A stretch of 64,000 bases of DNA from Candolleomyces eurysporus (Eukaryota > Basidiomycota > Agaricomycetes > Agaricales > Psathyrellaceae): NCBI GenBank assembly GCA_027579435.1, contig JANBPK010000707.1, forward strand, positions 1-64,000. The letters run 5' to 3'. This document shows, one piece after another, positions 21,702 through 32,780 of this stretch. A model generated the notes under the pieces. It made no database searches and was not told the origin of the DNA. It saw only the letters and a program-made list of their open reading frames with translations. Made by a program: the position numbers and the translations under genes. Position 1 is the first letter of the stretch, and every line of letters begins with the position of its first letter.

Positions 21702-24602
21702 TCAGAACCTTCCACTCCACGACCCCTTCACAAGCCACTTGGTCCAAAGCATGAGAACCGTCGAGGCGATGATAGCACTGCCTATAAACGTTCCACGTAG
21801 NTGATTAGGACGTTGTTTGTGAATGCAAGTACGTCAGTCAAATGATCGGTGAAGCTGATACGAAAGAAGGGAAGAAGGAAGAATTGGGGGCAGGGCATTT
21901 GATATGCAAGACCCGTCCGAACGAATACAAAGAACCATAGGATATCGGTGAATCCGATCGAGCGAATCAAAAGCCTGTGCCATCACGGAACGCGACGGAT
22001 AATTATAGTTAGCAGGCACTGTGCAGTGTGCACAGAATAAGAAGTGGAAGAAGTTGTTGTCATCGTTGTTGTTGTATCGCTTTTGTTGTCGGAGGGGTAC
22101 TAATAAAGGGAGAAGAACACAGGAAATCTACGGAACGTAGAGGAAGAACGAACAGTTCAGAACAACGATAGGATAGACAGAGTAAGAAGGTTATAGGCAG
22201 CGGTTGATCATCACCCCAAATGATCATCCATCTCCCATCTGATGCACAGGAGGGCACTGTGCCGAGTCGGTTCCCGGTCAACCTTCGCGAACCAAAGAGA
22301 CTTTGATTCGAACAAACGGGGGAAGGAGGGTTAAAGTTTGAGCCGACACAAAAAGACAACAAGGAACCTGCGTAACATGAAGCAAAAGGGCAAAAAAAAA
22401 AATGAAAGAAAGAAAAATGAACGAACGAGCCCGACTAACAAAAGGGCAAATGATGACGATCAATCGAACACTTACCGGCATAATAACTAACCCCCTCCAA
22501 ACCCCCACTTGCGTTAAGGATCGCACCCGAGATGGGCGGACCAATAAGCGCACCAAGCGCACTAAACATCAACACAGTTCCAATCCTCCTCCCCACATCA
22601 CCCATTTCGCCCATTTCGTAGAGCGGCATGTTGAATGAGGATACAAAGGCCGCATTGGACCATCTATAATGAGAGTAGGATAGTATATCCAATTTGGGTA
22701 AGTGAGAAAGCTCGAGGAGAACGTGGAACGGATGGCTGAGTAAACTTGGGACATGCGGAGAGAGAGCGGTAGAAGGGAGGGAAGAAAAAAGAAAGTACAC
22801 ACCCATAAAGCACCGCGATAGCGATGAGAGCCTCCTTGCTCTTCGCATATGGCCAAGCGAAAGTTAACACAGCAGCTAACCAAGTCATCGGAACTATCAC
22901 GTTCATCGCACCTGCAGGCATAAATAAACACATCAGAACAGGAAGGGGATAAGCGGGTGAATGAAGGAGCTAGCACTTACCGAGTCGGTCAGCGAGNACA
23001 CCGGTCAACACACGGCTCGGTCCCGCACTCGCATTTGCAATACTGACGAGGTAAAAAGAGAACTCGGGTGAAACTCCGACCCTTGTCGCTCCAACGTCGA
23101 TATACGTCAACACTATTATCGTCCTCTCGTAAGTATAGTAGTATAAGGAGACAAACGACGAACGCAACACGCACCAGTGTAGATCCCCAAAAAGCACACA
23201 AATGCTGCACCACAATAAGTCGAAAACGCCACACTCTTGAAAGCCCTAACGTTGAGCACCCCCCCAGGTAAATTTTTAGGCGGAAGGCGTCTCGCAAGTG
23301 TAAGATTCGAAAAGCCCAGTGTAGCGAGGACCATGAATCCCATGATTCGCATTGTCCAGGGAAACCTAAGTCAACAAATTCCAAGGTCAGCAACAACGAT
23401 GTTCNAAGGNAGCCAGGCGAGCAGGCTATTGGCCTNNAGCNATANTGNATNGATTGAAGGNAATCTGTGTGNTGCTCACCCGACTTTTGGTATCAGCTGC
23501 CGAGCAGCGATGGGATAGACNGTCCCACCCATAGACGAGCCAAACGCCGTAAGGCCNANCGCCAACCCACGTTTCTTGAAGAACCAATGCCCAACAACGG
23601 GCAAGGTGGCGCCAAAGCAGATCCCGGATCCAAGCTAGGAAAGGTCGATGTTAACAGGGCACTCNAGNNNGNAATTNACACGANACGGANNGAATCGTGC
23701 GAGATCGATTGGNATGAAGGGACAGAAGCGAACACTCACCCCCAGNAACAAGCCCTGGCAAAGCAGAAACTGCCAATACTCCGTACACTGCGCGACGAGG
23801 AACGTAGCAACAACGACGAAAACTGTTCCAATAAAGAATGGCACTCTGAAGTGACCAAGGTCGCAGAGCCGCCCTGTGACCACGCCTGGGATGAATACCA
23901 GAGCATACTGTGCGGGGTACATAGTTCTATAGTCAGTTGAAGCTGTTCGCAAGAANTGAAACGAGCAAGGTACCTGAAGNGACCCGATCCAGGCGCTAGA
24001 CAAGAAAAAANGNTTCAGAAGGGGCTGCGAATGGAATGATGAGAGAAGAGGGACGTACATCGTCGATGGCGGGGTATCAGATAACAGCGTCATTTCATAA
24101 TATGATTGATAAACCTAGCACATGTAACCACAGNAGTCGAAGATTGNGTNAGGGAAAGCACAGAATGTCAAGTGGACGAAGACGTACCCCCCAAGCATTC
24201 GCAAACCCAAACCTAGGTATCCCCGAACCAAAACCTCATTCATTAATCCNCTTACGCAAAATGACAAACTAATGAATACTTGCGTTGAAAACGTGCAACA
24301 CATTGCCTAAAATAAGTAGCATGAGTCACAGATTGAAATTTAATTTAGAGCCTGACAAGACGTACCCCAGCGACCACCAACCATGCCCTCAGTCCACCAT
24401 CCGGATACACAATCTCATCGTCTGTCCANGGTACAGACACCTCCGTCACGTCCACCACCTTCTCTTTCTTCAGCCCCTTCTCACCAAGTTCTTCCTGTTG
24501 GGACGGCGCCTCTGATCCGTGTTTGGCACCCGCAGTCGTCGCCGAGATGTAACTCTCATCGTGGTCGTTGGACGAAATTACAGTGGACACCGCACTAGCC
24601 AT
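21702..24602 (-). CDS. Major facilitator superfamily transporter, monocarboxylate-transporter type
   Basis: Twelve exons (24366-24602, 24284-24306, 24188-24212, 24059-24114, 23974-23995, 23740-23907, 23480-23634, 23175-23365, 22981-23112, 22803-22911, 22476-22663, 21702-21781) sum to 462 codons, giving 461 residues. A charged cytosolic N-terminus of about 70 residues leads into the fungal MCT signature YPDGGLRAWLVVAGAM. Typical helices follow: STIAWIGSLQYALVFIPG, GHFRVPFFIG, KRGLAVGLTAFGSSMGG and AGPSRVLTG...LADRLG. Such plasma-membrane carriers move carboxylates or related metabolites with protons. The substrate cannot be read from the sequence. Three micro-exons of 22-25 nt and one GC-AG intron (donor after 24284) are notable. 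Ns at 22997 and 23746 sit inside codons without shifting the frame. Confidence 0.92.
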
Positions 24603-25097
24603 CTCGCGCCAGTCGTCGCTGCAGTAGCCGTAATAGCCGGAGGAAGAGGGAGGGGAAGCAAACGGGTCTTCCGGCCGCCAGCCCAGGCTTACTACTTATA
24701 TGTGAGCGAGAGTGGTCCGTGGATTCACGAGGACAAAGTTATAAGGAGAGTTTTTGGGCGGCATGACAAATCTNCTNNCGGGTGCTTTCCGGCATCTCTT
24801 GACCCCACTGGCACCTACCTCATTAAGCCCAGATCTTTCCTATCTGGTTACCCCAACCAGACGGCCGGAAGGACCGGCATGAGGGTTTGACATGAACATG
24901 AGAACCCGGATCTCGAGGGCCGGCTCCGAGCAGCTCGTTCGTTTACAATACTTAGGTATAACCATGAGCCAAAACTTATGAAATAAGCTAAACATACCTC
25001 CAGGTGAGGTGGANTATCTTGTCAGATACTGCGGAGATGGAGGAGATAAAGTATGATATTTCGGGACTGATCATGGTTCCACCGACACATAACAAAC

Positions 25098-26592
25098 CTA
25101 CTTCTTCCGACCTTTCCTTGAAGAGCTCGTCGCTGAAGCAGCCTGCTTGTCGGCCATCTTGTCCTTGCAAACATTGCAATACCAACGTTCGGGTGGGGCA
25201 CCCTTGATCCCAGCGCAACTAAGGTGGAACTACCACAGNGATAAGCGGGAAAGCCAAAACAATGATTAATGAAAACACGCACCCATTCATAAGGACAGTC
25301 CTCCTCGTTGTCACACGCGATCATCTAAGAAGCATCAGCATACGCTTGTCCATGAGAAGCCAGAAACTAACGTCTCCGAAGCTCTGCTGTTGGCAGTAGC
25401 AGTAGATCTTGTTATCGTCGCCGTCGTCGCCTTCCACATCCTCCTCGCCTTCAGCGTCATCATCTTCATCTCGTTCAGGGGTCACAGGATGGATCTGTCT
25501 CGAGAGCCGCGAGCGCTGATGACTTGTTTGCGAGGTAGTAGGTTGTACAGTGGGTGAAGCTGATCGTTTCTGAGCCCATGCGGTCGCAGGCACCTTGATC
25601 GAGGGCGCCGCCGTCACCTTCCGGCCTACACAAATAAAGATGGGTCAGTTAGCTTCCAAGAGCACAGCCGCNAACTAGCCATGGAGCCACCATAGAACAC
25701 AGCGTCCGGATGGAATGAGACCAGGACAGATCGTTCGGATTGGGGCGCGATGGGATCGCGCTCAATTCCATGCCGCTCCAGGAGTGACTCCGCCTCAAAT
25801 TGTGATTGGCGTGGAACAAGGCGTCCATGGCTAGTCCGCCGTTGTGAAAGAAATCATGAAGATGCGTGAACTGACGTTTATGAGAGCTAGATCCAGCGAC
25901 AGCAGTTGAAACGGGGCTCAAAGGCTGTATAGGCGTCGTCTGACGTTGCTCGCCGATAGGCGATCCAGCAAGAGCATTCTTCAGACTCTCCGTCATAGAA
26001 AGCGCAGGGTTCTTGAACGTATCCATGCTCGCGGAAAGCCCAGTGAGAGGTTTGGGAACCAGATTCGAGTAATCGGTAGTATCCCCTGATAGAGCCCGAA
26101 CTTTGGCCAACTCAATGTCGAGTCTCACTTGGGCTCGTTCAATGAGAGCTACGAGGCGTCGGGCGAGTTCCTCCTTTTCGTCCGCAAGTTCCTGAATCTC
26201 CGAGTATGCCGACGAAATCTTAGCCGGTATTGAGATCAGCTTTGAAGAGGGGGACGGAGGAACCGTGCTTGATGAAGAAGAGCTTCCAGACCCCGAGGCT
26301 TTCAGTGAGTGTCGCATGTAGCGAGCACAGTCTTTGTCTATTTCTTGTTGTAATTCTGGCCTAAAGGTGAGTGTCCGCGAGGAAAGAACTAGAAAAAANG
26401 CGCACACCCTGTGCTCTAGCATCTCTATGTCTAATTTCTTGCAACAAATGCGCAACCTCACCCGGGAGGTTGTCGATACCTTGCGGACCGAATGAGTCGA
26501 CGCGGCCAAACACTTGGATTCTCTTGCTTACTGTAGATGAATTCAGAGGCAATGTAGGCCGCCTCCTCAAGTCCCGCAGCGTTTGCAGCCAT
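25098..26592 (-). CDS. ING-family chromatin reader with C-terminal PHD finger
   Basis: Six exons (26532-26592, 26408-26479, 25676-26355, 25372-25617, 25283-25324, 25098-25229) give about 410 residues. The N-terminal ING domain reads LEEAAYIASEFIYS, IDNLPGEVAHLLQEIRHRD and ELQQEIDKDCARYMRHSLK. A long linker follows, with an acidic stretch before the PHD finger. The finger runs IYCYCQQQSFGDMIACDN, EWFHLSCAGIKGAPPERWYC, NVC. It has the Cys4-His-Cys3 ligands and the aromatic residues that read H3K4me3, and ends in a basic tail. Yeast relatives are Yng1, Yng2 and Pho23, which are subunits of histone acetyltransferase or deacetylase complexes. The exon 3/4 junction is the least certain because an N at 25672 lies in the donor. 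The other junctions keep frame. Confidence 0.9.
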
Positions 26593-26871
26593 TTCGGATG
26601 CTTGAAACGCAGAAACGGAGACACAATGGTTTCACGGGGGTGAGGTGGTGGTGGTCAGGAAGCAAAAGGCTTGACGCCACCAAGGCCGTATTTATTGATC
26701 CCGATGATGACAAATGAGGTCCCTGAACTAGAAAGTCTGCCCCTGTTCGCCTTCTTTCCTCTTTAGCCCAAAGCTTTGAAGGAGTAAGGATGTATAGGGG
26801 TTTTGTGCTTCATCCATGTACAGATATAATGTGGGTAGAGCGTCATTTACTCTGTATGGGGGCTTCTCCAA
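26593..26871. other. Short upstream region of the ING gene
   Basis: Contains the ING leader and promoter. A TATA box pointing the other way follows at about 26872. Confidence 0.5.
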
Positions 26872-26879
26872 CCTATATA
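26872..26879 (+). promoter_or_regulatory. TATA box upstream of the HMG-like relic
   Basis: TATATAAG, about 100 bp before the ATG at 26977. This matches the promoter layout of the intact family members. Confidence 0.5.
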
Positions 26880-26976
26880 AGCGGCCTGTTTATTTGAGCT
26901 ATCCGCACCTTTGACTTCTCGACCCACCTCATCGCCGGTTCGACTGACTCGGAATCCCTAGCACTTGACCTCAGCA

Positions 26977-27213
26977 ATGGCATCCGAGTCTCCCTCACTT
27001 TCGGTCTCTTGTAATCGTATTTAGGGCTTTTTGACGTACGTTGTGGCTCTGGCTCAGCCCGTACCTACGGACACTTTGACCATCTTCTGTGAAACCAAAC
27101 TCAAGGAACGACACCCGAATCTTAGCCATACAAGGCGATCTGCAAATCAGAAGGGGTTACCAAAAATTTCTCTGGGCTCTGGAACAAAGAAATTATCCTT
27201 CCACGTAGCAAAT
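26977..27213 (+). pseudogene. Relic of the HMG-box-like family (member 2)
   Basis: After a TATA box and an ATG, an early in-frame stop is followed by PVPTDTLTIFCETKLKERHP, which aligns with PVPPDAFTLFCQAKIAEGHP of the gene at 53454. A one-base shift then brings in ILAIQGDLQIRRGYQKFLW, matching the GxQQxxNKxLxxxW stretch of the family. Block 2 (the W...EK..Y...RGKRW segment) was not found downstream. With a premature stop, a frame shift and a missing C-terminal half, this is a truncated pseudogene. It lies directly beside the segmental duplication that begins at about 27.4 kb, which may have removed its 3' half. Confidence 0.6.
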
Positions 27214-27966
27214 GTCGTCCTGAGATTAGGAACGTTCTAAAAAGAAAGGACGTAGTCTTCATACCAATGTATCTCCCGATTTTCCCGTTGAAGATGCCGG
27301 TTGAAAGAAAGACGCCACTTCCTCTGCCTTCTTAGATCACTCCGTACGACGACTTGAGCGACGATGAGCCTGATGACCATGACTTTGTACCCGAACCTGC
27401 CGACAAAAGAAGCAAACTTCAGTTGGGCGTTCCTAGGCCTCCTTCCCGTCAACGAGAGATTCAACTACTCTGAAGACTATTTGAAGCATTTGGAAACTGA
27501 TGCACGGCTGAGCGAAAGATTTGCGAGTTTTAAACGGAAAGCTCGGATATTATCACTTGGTTGTAACGCTCGAGCTTGATGAAACGGATTAGAGTTTATA
27601 CGAGTTTTACGGCTTTTCTTCTGGCTCAATGTCAGACCTCTTTGGGATATACGGGAGCAGGCTAGTAATAAGGCATATGGGCAGGTTTTTATGAGTAGAG
27701 TGTCCATGTCGATGTTTTTTCTAGTAATGCGCATACAGCTCTCAGCGGCTGATACTGAACTATCTTCCTCTCGATCTGCAATATGGGACAGATAAATACT
27801 GAACTGCAGAAGTGAAGAGCTCCTCAGAAAATTTGACACGAGATTGAGAGAATAGACCAGCAGAAAAGTTAGATCCATATTACAACGCTGAGTTGGGCGA
27901 GTGCAAGCGTAAGTTTACAAATAAGCGGTGGGTTGTAGAATGCAGGAAGAGTGAGGGATGGTTCTG

Positions 27967-28124
27967 TTAGGTAACGGCGAGAGGTTTCAGCCATCGGATG
28001 TTTAAAATAATAAAACCAGGGCTACAGTGCTCTTGAAATATCAGCGCCAGTGCACATCCCAAGATCGTGCAAAAATGCAACGATGGTCTCCTTGTCTTGC
28101 TCCGGAACTTTGTTGAAGAACTAC
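27967..28124 (-). pseudogene. 3' fragment of the nucleotidyltransferase-like gene, copy A
   Basis: The stretch that encodes FNKVPEQDKET...AFLHDLG...CTGADIS in copy B (31490-31590) is present here. Homology stops at about 28124, where unrelated sequence begins. Only the last 40 or so codons remain, so the copy is dead. Confidence 0.6.
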
Positions 28125-28463
28125 GAAAGGAGTCCCTCCCTCTGGATGCTTCTTGTGGCATGAGCCAGAGGCTGCCGACGTTACCGCGTCTCTGCGAGAG
28201 GAAAATCAACACTATTTTGAATGGCGTCTGCGTGGAACCCTTGAAAGTAGACCACCTGAGGTCCAGTGGTTCTGCGTGATGCTTGCCAAAAGTGAATGTA
28301 TAATTGAACATCATCGAACTAGTTCTAGGTTGCTAACTAGGAGCATACCAAATTGACTACTACATACAGCATACATGCTAGACTATATACACGGATTTCC
28401 GAGCAAAAGGACTCAAGAAGTTCGGATTGATACGCTAAAGTAAGAGGAAGCTTCAAGATCTCA

Positions 28464-30028
28464 TCACCATCCGCCCTTTTTCTTTTTNCTTCTTCTTGTT
28501 ATTGTTTTGGTTCTGCGGATTCGTTTGAGGGCGCTTCGGCACTAACAGATATCGCTGATGGCGAACATCCATATTTCTCAGGTGCCTGGCCAGGTCCTGT
28601 AAAATGTATCGATGGTATCAGTATCCACAGAAAGAGGGTCGATGCATTAGGGGGAACGTACTGAAACGATCTCCTCGTAATCCTTTTTATACCGCTGCCG
28701 GGTAAGGCTGTTATGCTTATTTACCGCCCTGATTTTTGTGCTGGTCAATTAACTCAAAGTTCTCAAAGACCCCCAAGCAAATATCAAAGCGTACCTTCGT
28801 ATCCGACGGTTGCCTGCGTCTTGCGCCCGCACGTCGCAGAACTCCATCCAGTCGAAGTTCTTCTTTGTTTTGAACTTCGTCCAATGGTTGTAGAAGTCCT
28901 CAATGAATGGCCCATCCCGGTGTTCATCACAGTAATACGCATCCCTCGCATTCCAGCGATAGCACATGCCGCCGAAGCAAGGCATTGTACCCATACTGCA
29001 GCCACTGTGGTTAGACTCGTCGTACGCTATGCACCTGAACAGGCCATCGAAGATCATGAAGAACGTCTGTAATGTTGATGAGATACTATTCTCCAGAGGC
29101 GGAACTTGAGCTCAAGCAGAATTCGGAAGGACGTACCTCGGCGTCGAGTCCATGAGACAACTGTTGGTATAAACCAAACGCCCGGAGAAAAATTACAAGA
29201 TCAGGAATAGAAATGCTCTTCGCGCCTCTTGGTGGTGTACTCTCAGAAATATACCTTGCCGGTGTGAGTCGATTAATTGCTTCAGGGAACAAGCCTTCAG
29301 AGTCAAAGCTCCTGCCTGAAGACACGAAGGAGTGTATTCAAGAGAACACACCACTTGTCAGTAGGGTCTTCACTTGGAGAAACATTGTGAGCTTCCGAAC
29401 CTGGACAAGATGAATCTGCAGGGGCAGGAGGAATTGCTCTTTCGGAGTCGTAGTCAGCTCGGAGCTGTGGGATCCACAGTGATCAGCCAAACATTCTGAG
29501 GTAGTCTCATGAGACGTACGTTTGGGTCACTCAGAGTCTTCAAAGGGTCAATACCCTAGCAACACGCTTGAAACGGAGAGCAATGCATACCTCGTACGCC
29601 TCCTGCACTTTGGAAAACCGCACTTTCGCCTCATCTGTATCGTCCAGGTTCTTGTCTGGATGGTGTTCGAGAGCCTTCCTTCGATGAGCTTTCTACAATG
29701 GAAAGGGTTCTGAGTTGCTCAGGCTTCTGTATAGTCAAACACGCACCTTGAGATCATCGGCAGTTGCGTCTTCCGGAACTTCAAGAACCTCGTAATAGCT
29801 CAGTTTCTCGAAGTCCATCAGTGGGATCTTTAGACCTTTGGCAGAGCCATTCGGCCGAATACTGTCCTTCGCAGTGTCTTTGCGATTGTGTTCGAAGTCC
29901 ATCGGCGGCACTTTTGGACCTTTTGCTGAGCCACGCAGCGAGGAACTGTCCTTTGCAATGCCTTTGCGACTGTAGATCAAGTAGATCACCCAAGCTAAGC
30001 CGAGGAGTAGGTCTCGCTCCCAGAATGT
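28464..30028 (-). CDS. JJJ1/DNAJC21-like J-domain protein, copy A (ancestral start codon lost)
   Basis: This is the diverged duplicate of the gene at 32781-34351. The J domain spans exon 1 (29747 upward: [20 protein letters not shown]) and exon 2 (29591-29692: [18 protein letters not shown]), with the HPD tripeptide needed to stimulate Hsp70. Further exons carry the JJJ1-type central region: [41 protein letters not shown] and NRRIRR. It ends in an AARHLRN-like helix and a lysine-rich tail with stop at 28464. At 30026-30028 the ATG of copy B is ACA, so that start is gone. An open frame continues upstream to an ATG at 30265 and could add an unrelated leader. The gene may be silent or may use the new start. 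Exact boundaries of the middle exons are uncertain. Confidence 0.7.
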
Positions 30029-30247
30029 GTTGGGTCCGACAGTTGACGCTCTTCTCAGTCCAAGTCCAATCCACCACCGCCGATACCACCTACAGCAAAG
30101 GAAGAGCTGTGAAGGGGCTCGGAGGAAGCGATGCAAGAATGGTGTTGGTGAGAAACGTATAAAATAGACACTTATAGTCTTGCGGTTTAAATACCGCACA
30201 CGTGTCAAAGGATAGATGAAGAGGGGACAGGTACACACTTTGCCACA

Positions 30248-30262
30248 CACACACACACACCC
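30248..30262. repeat. (AC)n tract at the end of copy A
   Basis: About seven CA units, in the same place relative to the JJJ1-like gene as the longer tract at 34594-34616. Confidence 0.8.
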
Positions 30263-30890
30263 CAAAACGACATAGAGGAAGTGGGCCGACGCTCTGCGCG
30301 GCGTAACTCCGAGGCATTTTGACTTGGTTTACTGGTTTTATTGGAATAACATTAACGGAACACAACAAAGGCCATCTACAAGCTGATTTCTACAGTATAG
30401 TAAGGTGGAACAATCAATCTATGGTTGAACGGTGAATAAAATAATGAGGCGCAGCAAGCTCAAGTAAACGACAAGGAGACAGAAATGAGGGATCTGAGAC
30501 GGGACTATCACGATCTTTGCGGCCAACCAGACGATACAAAGTGAGCTACCATGAAAAGATGGCTAAACGAAGCAGAAAGGCTGCAGCCATAGCCACCGAG
30601 GAGATGCCGAAGGGAGAGGATCAAAGGCGACGATGCCGTTGAGTCACGGAGAGAACGAAAGGACAATGGCAAAAGGCAAGGCAATCGCCGGCGAACGGAT
30701 GCGGTCAGTATTGGTGATCGGACAAAGGAGAAAGGCAAAAAAGCGACAAACTCATCAAAAGGCAGCAGAAAGCGTAGATGCCGAAATGATGCACACCGGT
30801 GTACAAATTCTTGGCAGACAACCGTGGTACACTGTACCCGAGTCAAAATGCCTCGAAACTCACATGTGTATTCTCCCCGCCAATATGGAC
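30263..30890. other. Unique spacer between the two duplicated segments
   Basis: About 600 bp without a counterpart in the other copy. Open frames on both strands look non-coding. The last 60 bp (from about 30835) match the sequence that follows copy B at 34618-34665. Confidence 0.45.
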
Positions 30891-31475
30891 TCGGAAGCAA
30901 ACTTCGGTTTGGCATTCCTCCTTTCCGTCAACGAGAAATTCAACCTCAGCTACTATTTGGAAATTGATGCACGGCTGAGCGGAAGATCTGCGAGTTTCAA
31001 AGGGAGAGCTTGGATATCACTTGGTTGTAAAGCTAGCAAGCTTGATGAAAGGGATTAGAGCTTAGACGAGTTTTATGGCTCTTTGTCTGGCTCAATGTCA
31101 GACCTCTTTGGGATATATGGGAGCGGGCTAGTAATGAGGCATGTGGGGTTTTTTTTTTTGAGTAGTGCGTTGATGTCGATGTCATCTCGAGGAATGCGCA
31201 TACAGCTCTCAGCGGCTGATACTGAATTATCTTCCTCTGGATCTGAAATATGGGACAGATAAATACAGAACTGCAGAAGCGAAGAGCTCCTCAGAATAAT
31301 TGACACGAGACTGAGAGAATAGGGCAGCGGAAAAGTTTGATCCATAATATAATGCTGAGTTGGGCGAGTGCAAGTGTAAGTTTACAAATGAGCGGTGGGT
31401 TGTGGAATGCAGAAAGAGTGAGGGGGTGGTTCAGCTAACGACGAGAGTTTTAAACGATCAGATATAAGCCCAGGG

Positions 31476-32190
31476 CTACAGTGCCACTCTCGAAATATCA
31501 GCGCCAGTGCATATCCCAAGATCGTGCAAAAAGGCACCCATGGTCTCCTTGTCTTGTTCCGGAACTTTGTTGAAGAACTTCAAAAGGACATGAGGGGTGA
31601 GGAGCATTTCATTGACATCCGCAGGCATCTTGAGCTCGAGCTGATCTGTTCTCGAAAGCAGATGCTCAATATCACTATAATCGCTCGCCCTCTTCTCTGT
31701 CTTGCGCTCATGGCAATTGCCAAAAGATTCTATCTTCACCACCAAAAGCGGGGGTATGTCTAGATAGCGAATACCACAAGGAGTAACGACGGAATGCTTC
31801 ACGAAAAGGTCTAGCCAGATCGAGGCGAATGGAATCAACAGGATGCAGATAAGTGAGGGTCACAGCAAGAGCGCCTCCGGTTGTCGGTTTATAAAGCCAC
31901 TCGACTTCTCCACCCGCATGCTTGAAAGCTTTAGGAATCCATTTGACATTTTCGACGTTGATATCTAGGTCCTTAATAATGAGTGGCAGATGAGGTCAAT
32001 CAAAACGATTCTAGACGAAAAGTTAAGTTAAGTTAAGAGTCCGTACCGTAGTCATGCAAACGTAGTCAAGGGCATGCATTGTGACAGCCGCCCCGCCAAT
32101 GAGAACAAAGTCTTTTTGGTGCTTGGTCGAAATAGCACAGAACCGTTTCAAAGGCACCAAAAGACGCGGAGCAAGTCGAATTTGAGACAT
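31476..32190 (-). pseudogene. Nucleotidyltransferase-fold-like gene, probably broken
   Basis: From ATG 32190 a frame reads APRLLVPLKRFCAISTKHQK, then DFVLIGGAAVTMHALDYVC. The GG followed by small residues resembles the start of a nucleotidyltransferase fold. After a likely intron the frame continues with DLDINVENVKWIPKAFKHA and GGALAVTLTYLHPVDSIRL. The following segment (GIRYLDIPPLLVVKIESFGN, then SDYSDIEHLL) resembles the helical region after such folds, but it lies in another frame. A frame shift near 31840 is therefore needed. Similar GG-containing proteins of unknown role are common in mushroom genomes. The catalytic aspartates are not clear. I treat it as a probable pseudogene, whose 3' end is duplicated in copy A. 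Confidence 0.4.
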
Positions 32191-32780
32191 TTTGAAATTG
32201 AATGTAGATCCACGATCGATATCAGCAGGAGCGTATGACGACGAGAGGAACTTATGTATGGCAAGGGAAATGACCTGTTCAAATCAGCTCTTCCAGCTCA
32301 TCATTCGGTATGTCTGAGTAGGAGCTTCGAGAGTAGGCCAGGGGCTGGCGAAGACCATGTAGCCGTTGAGAAGGTCTGTGGCTTTGGAACCTCTGTCTGG
32401 CAGACAAGGATCGTCGCGACTAGTGCGTACGCCTTGAGCTTGGTGCGAATGCGGTCGGAGACTCGTAATGTGGCTGGATGCTCGAAATGTGGCTGGAGAC
32501 TCGGAATGTGGCCGGAGACTCGGAAAGTGGTCGGAGTCAGTGGCTGAACGTCTCCTGACTTTCGGCGCCGGGTTTGAAATTCGAAATTTGATCTGTTTGG
32601 CTCTGGTTCTGCGTGATGCTGGCCAAAAGTGAATGTGTAATTGAACATCATCGAACTAGTTCTAGGTTGCCAACTGACTACTACATACAGCATACATGCT
32701 AGACTATATACACGGATTTCCGAGCAAAAGGACTCAAAGGTCCGGATTGATACGCTAAAGTAAGACGAAGCTTCAAGATC

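Larger units (their letters stand above)
27400..30262. repeat. Segmental duplication, copy A
   Basis: This segment matches 30.89-34.62 kb in order and orientation over most of its length, at high identity by eye. It carries the same short leading segment (GGCGTTCCTAGGCCTCC versus GGCATTCCTCC...), a fragment of the nucleotidyltransferase-like gene, the JJJ1-like gene and an (AC)n tract at the end. Copy A lacks most of the nucleotidyltransferase-like gene (equivalent of about 31.57-32.60 kb); about 140 bp of unrelated sequence at 28125-28264 takes its place. Confidence 0.8.

Noticed and set aside
31476..32190. Identification as a bacterial AbiEii-type toxin acquired by transfer
   Set aside because: The GG motif alone is too weak, the gene has a likely fungal intron, and the active-site residues are not clear.
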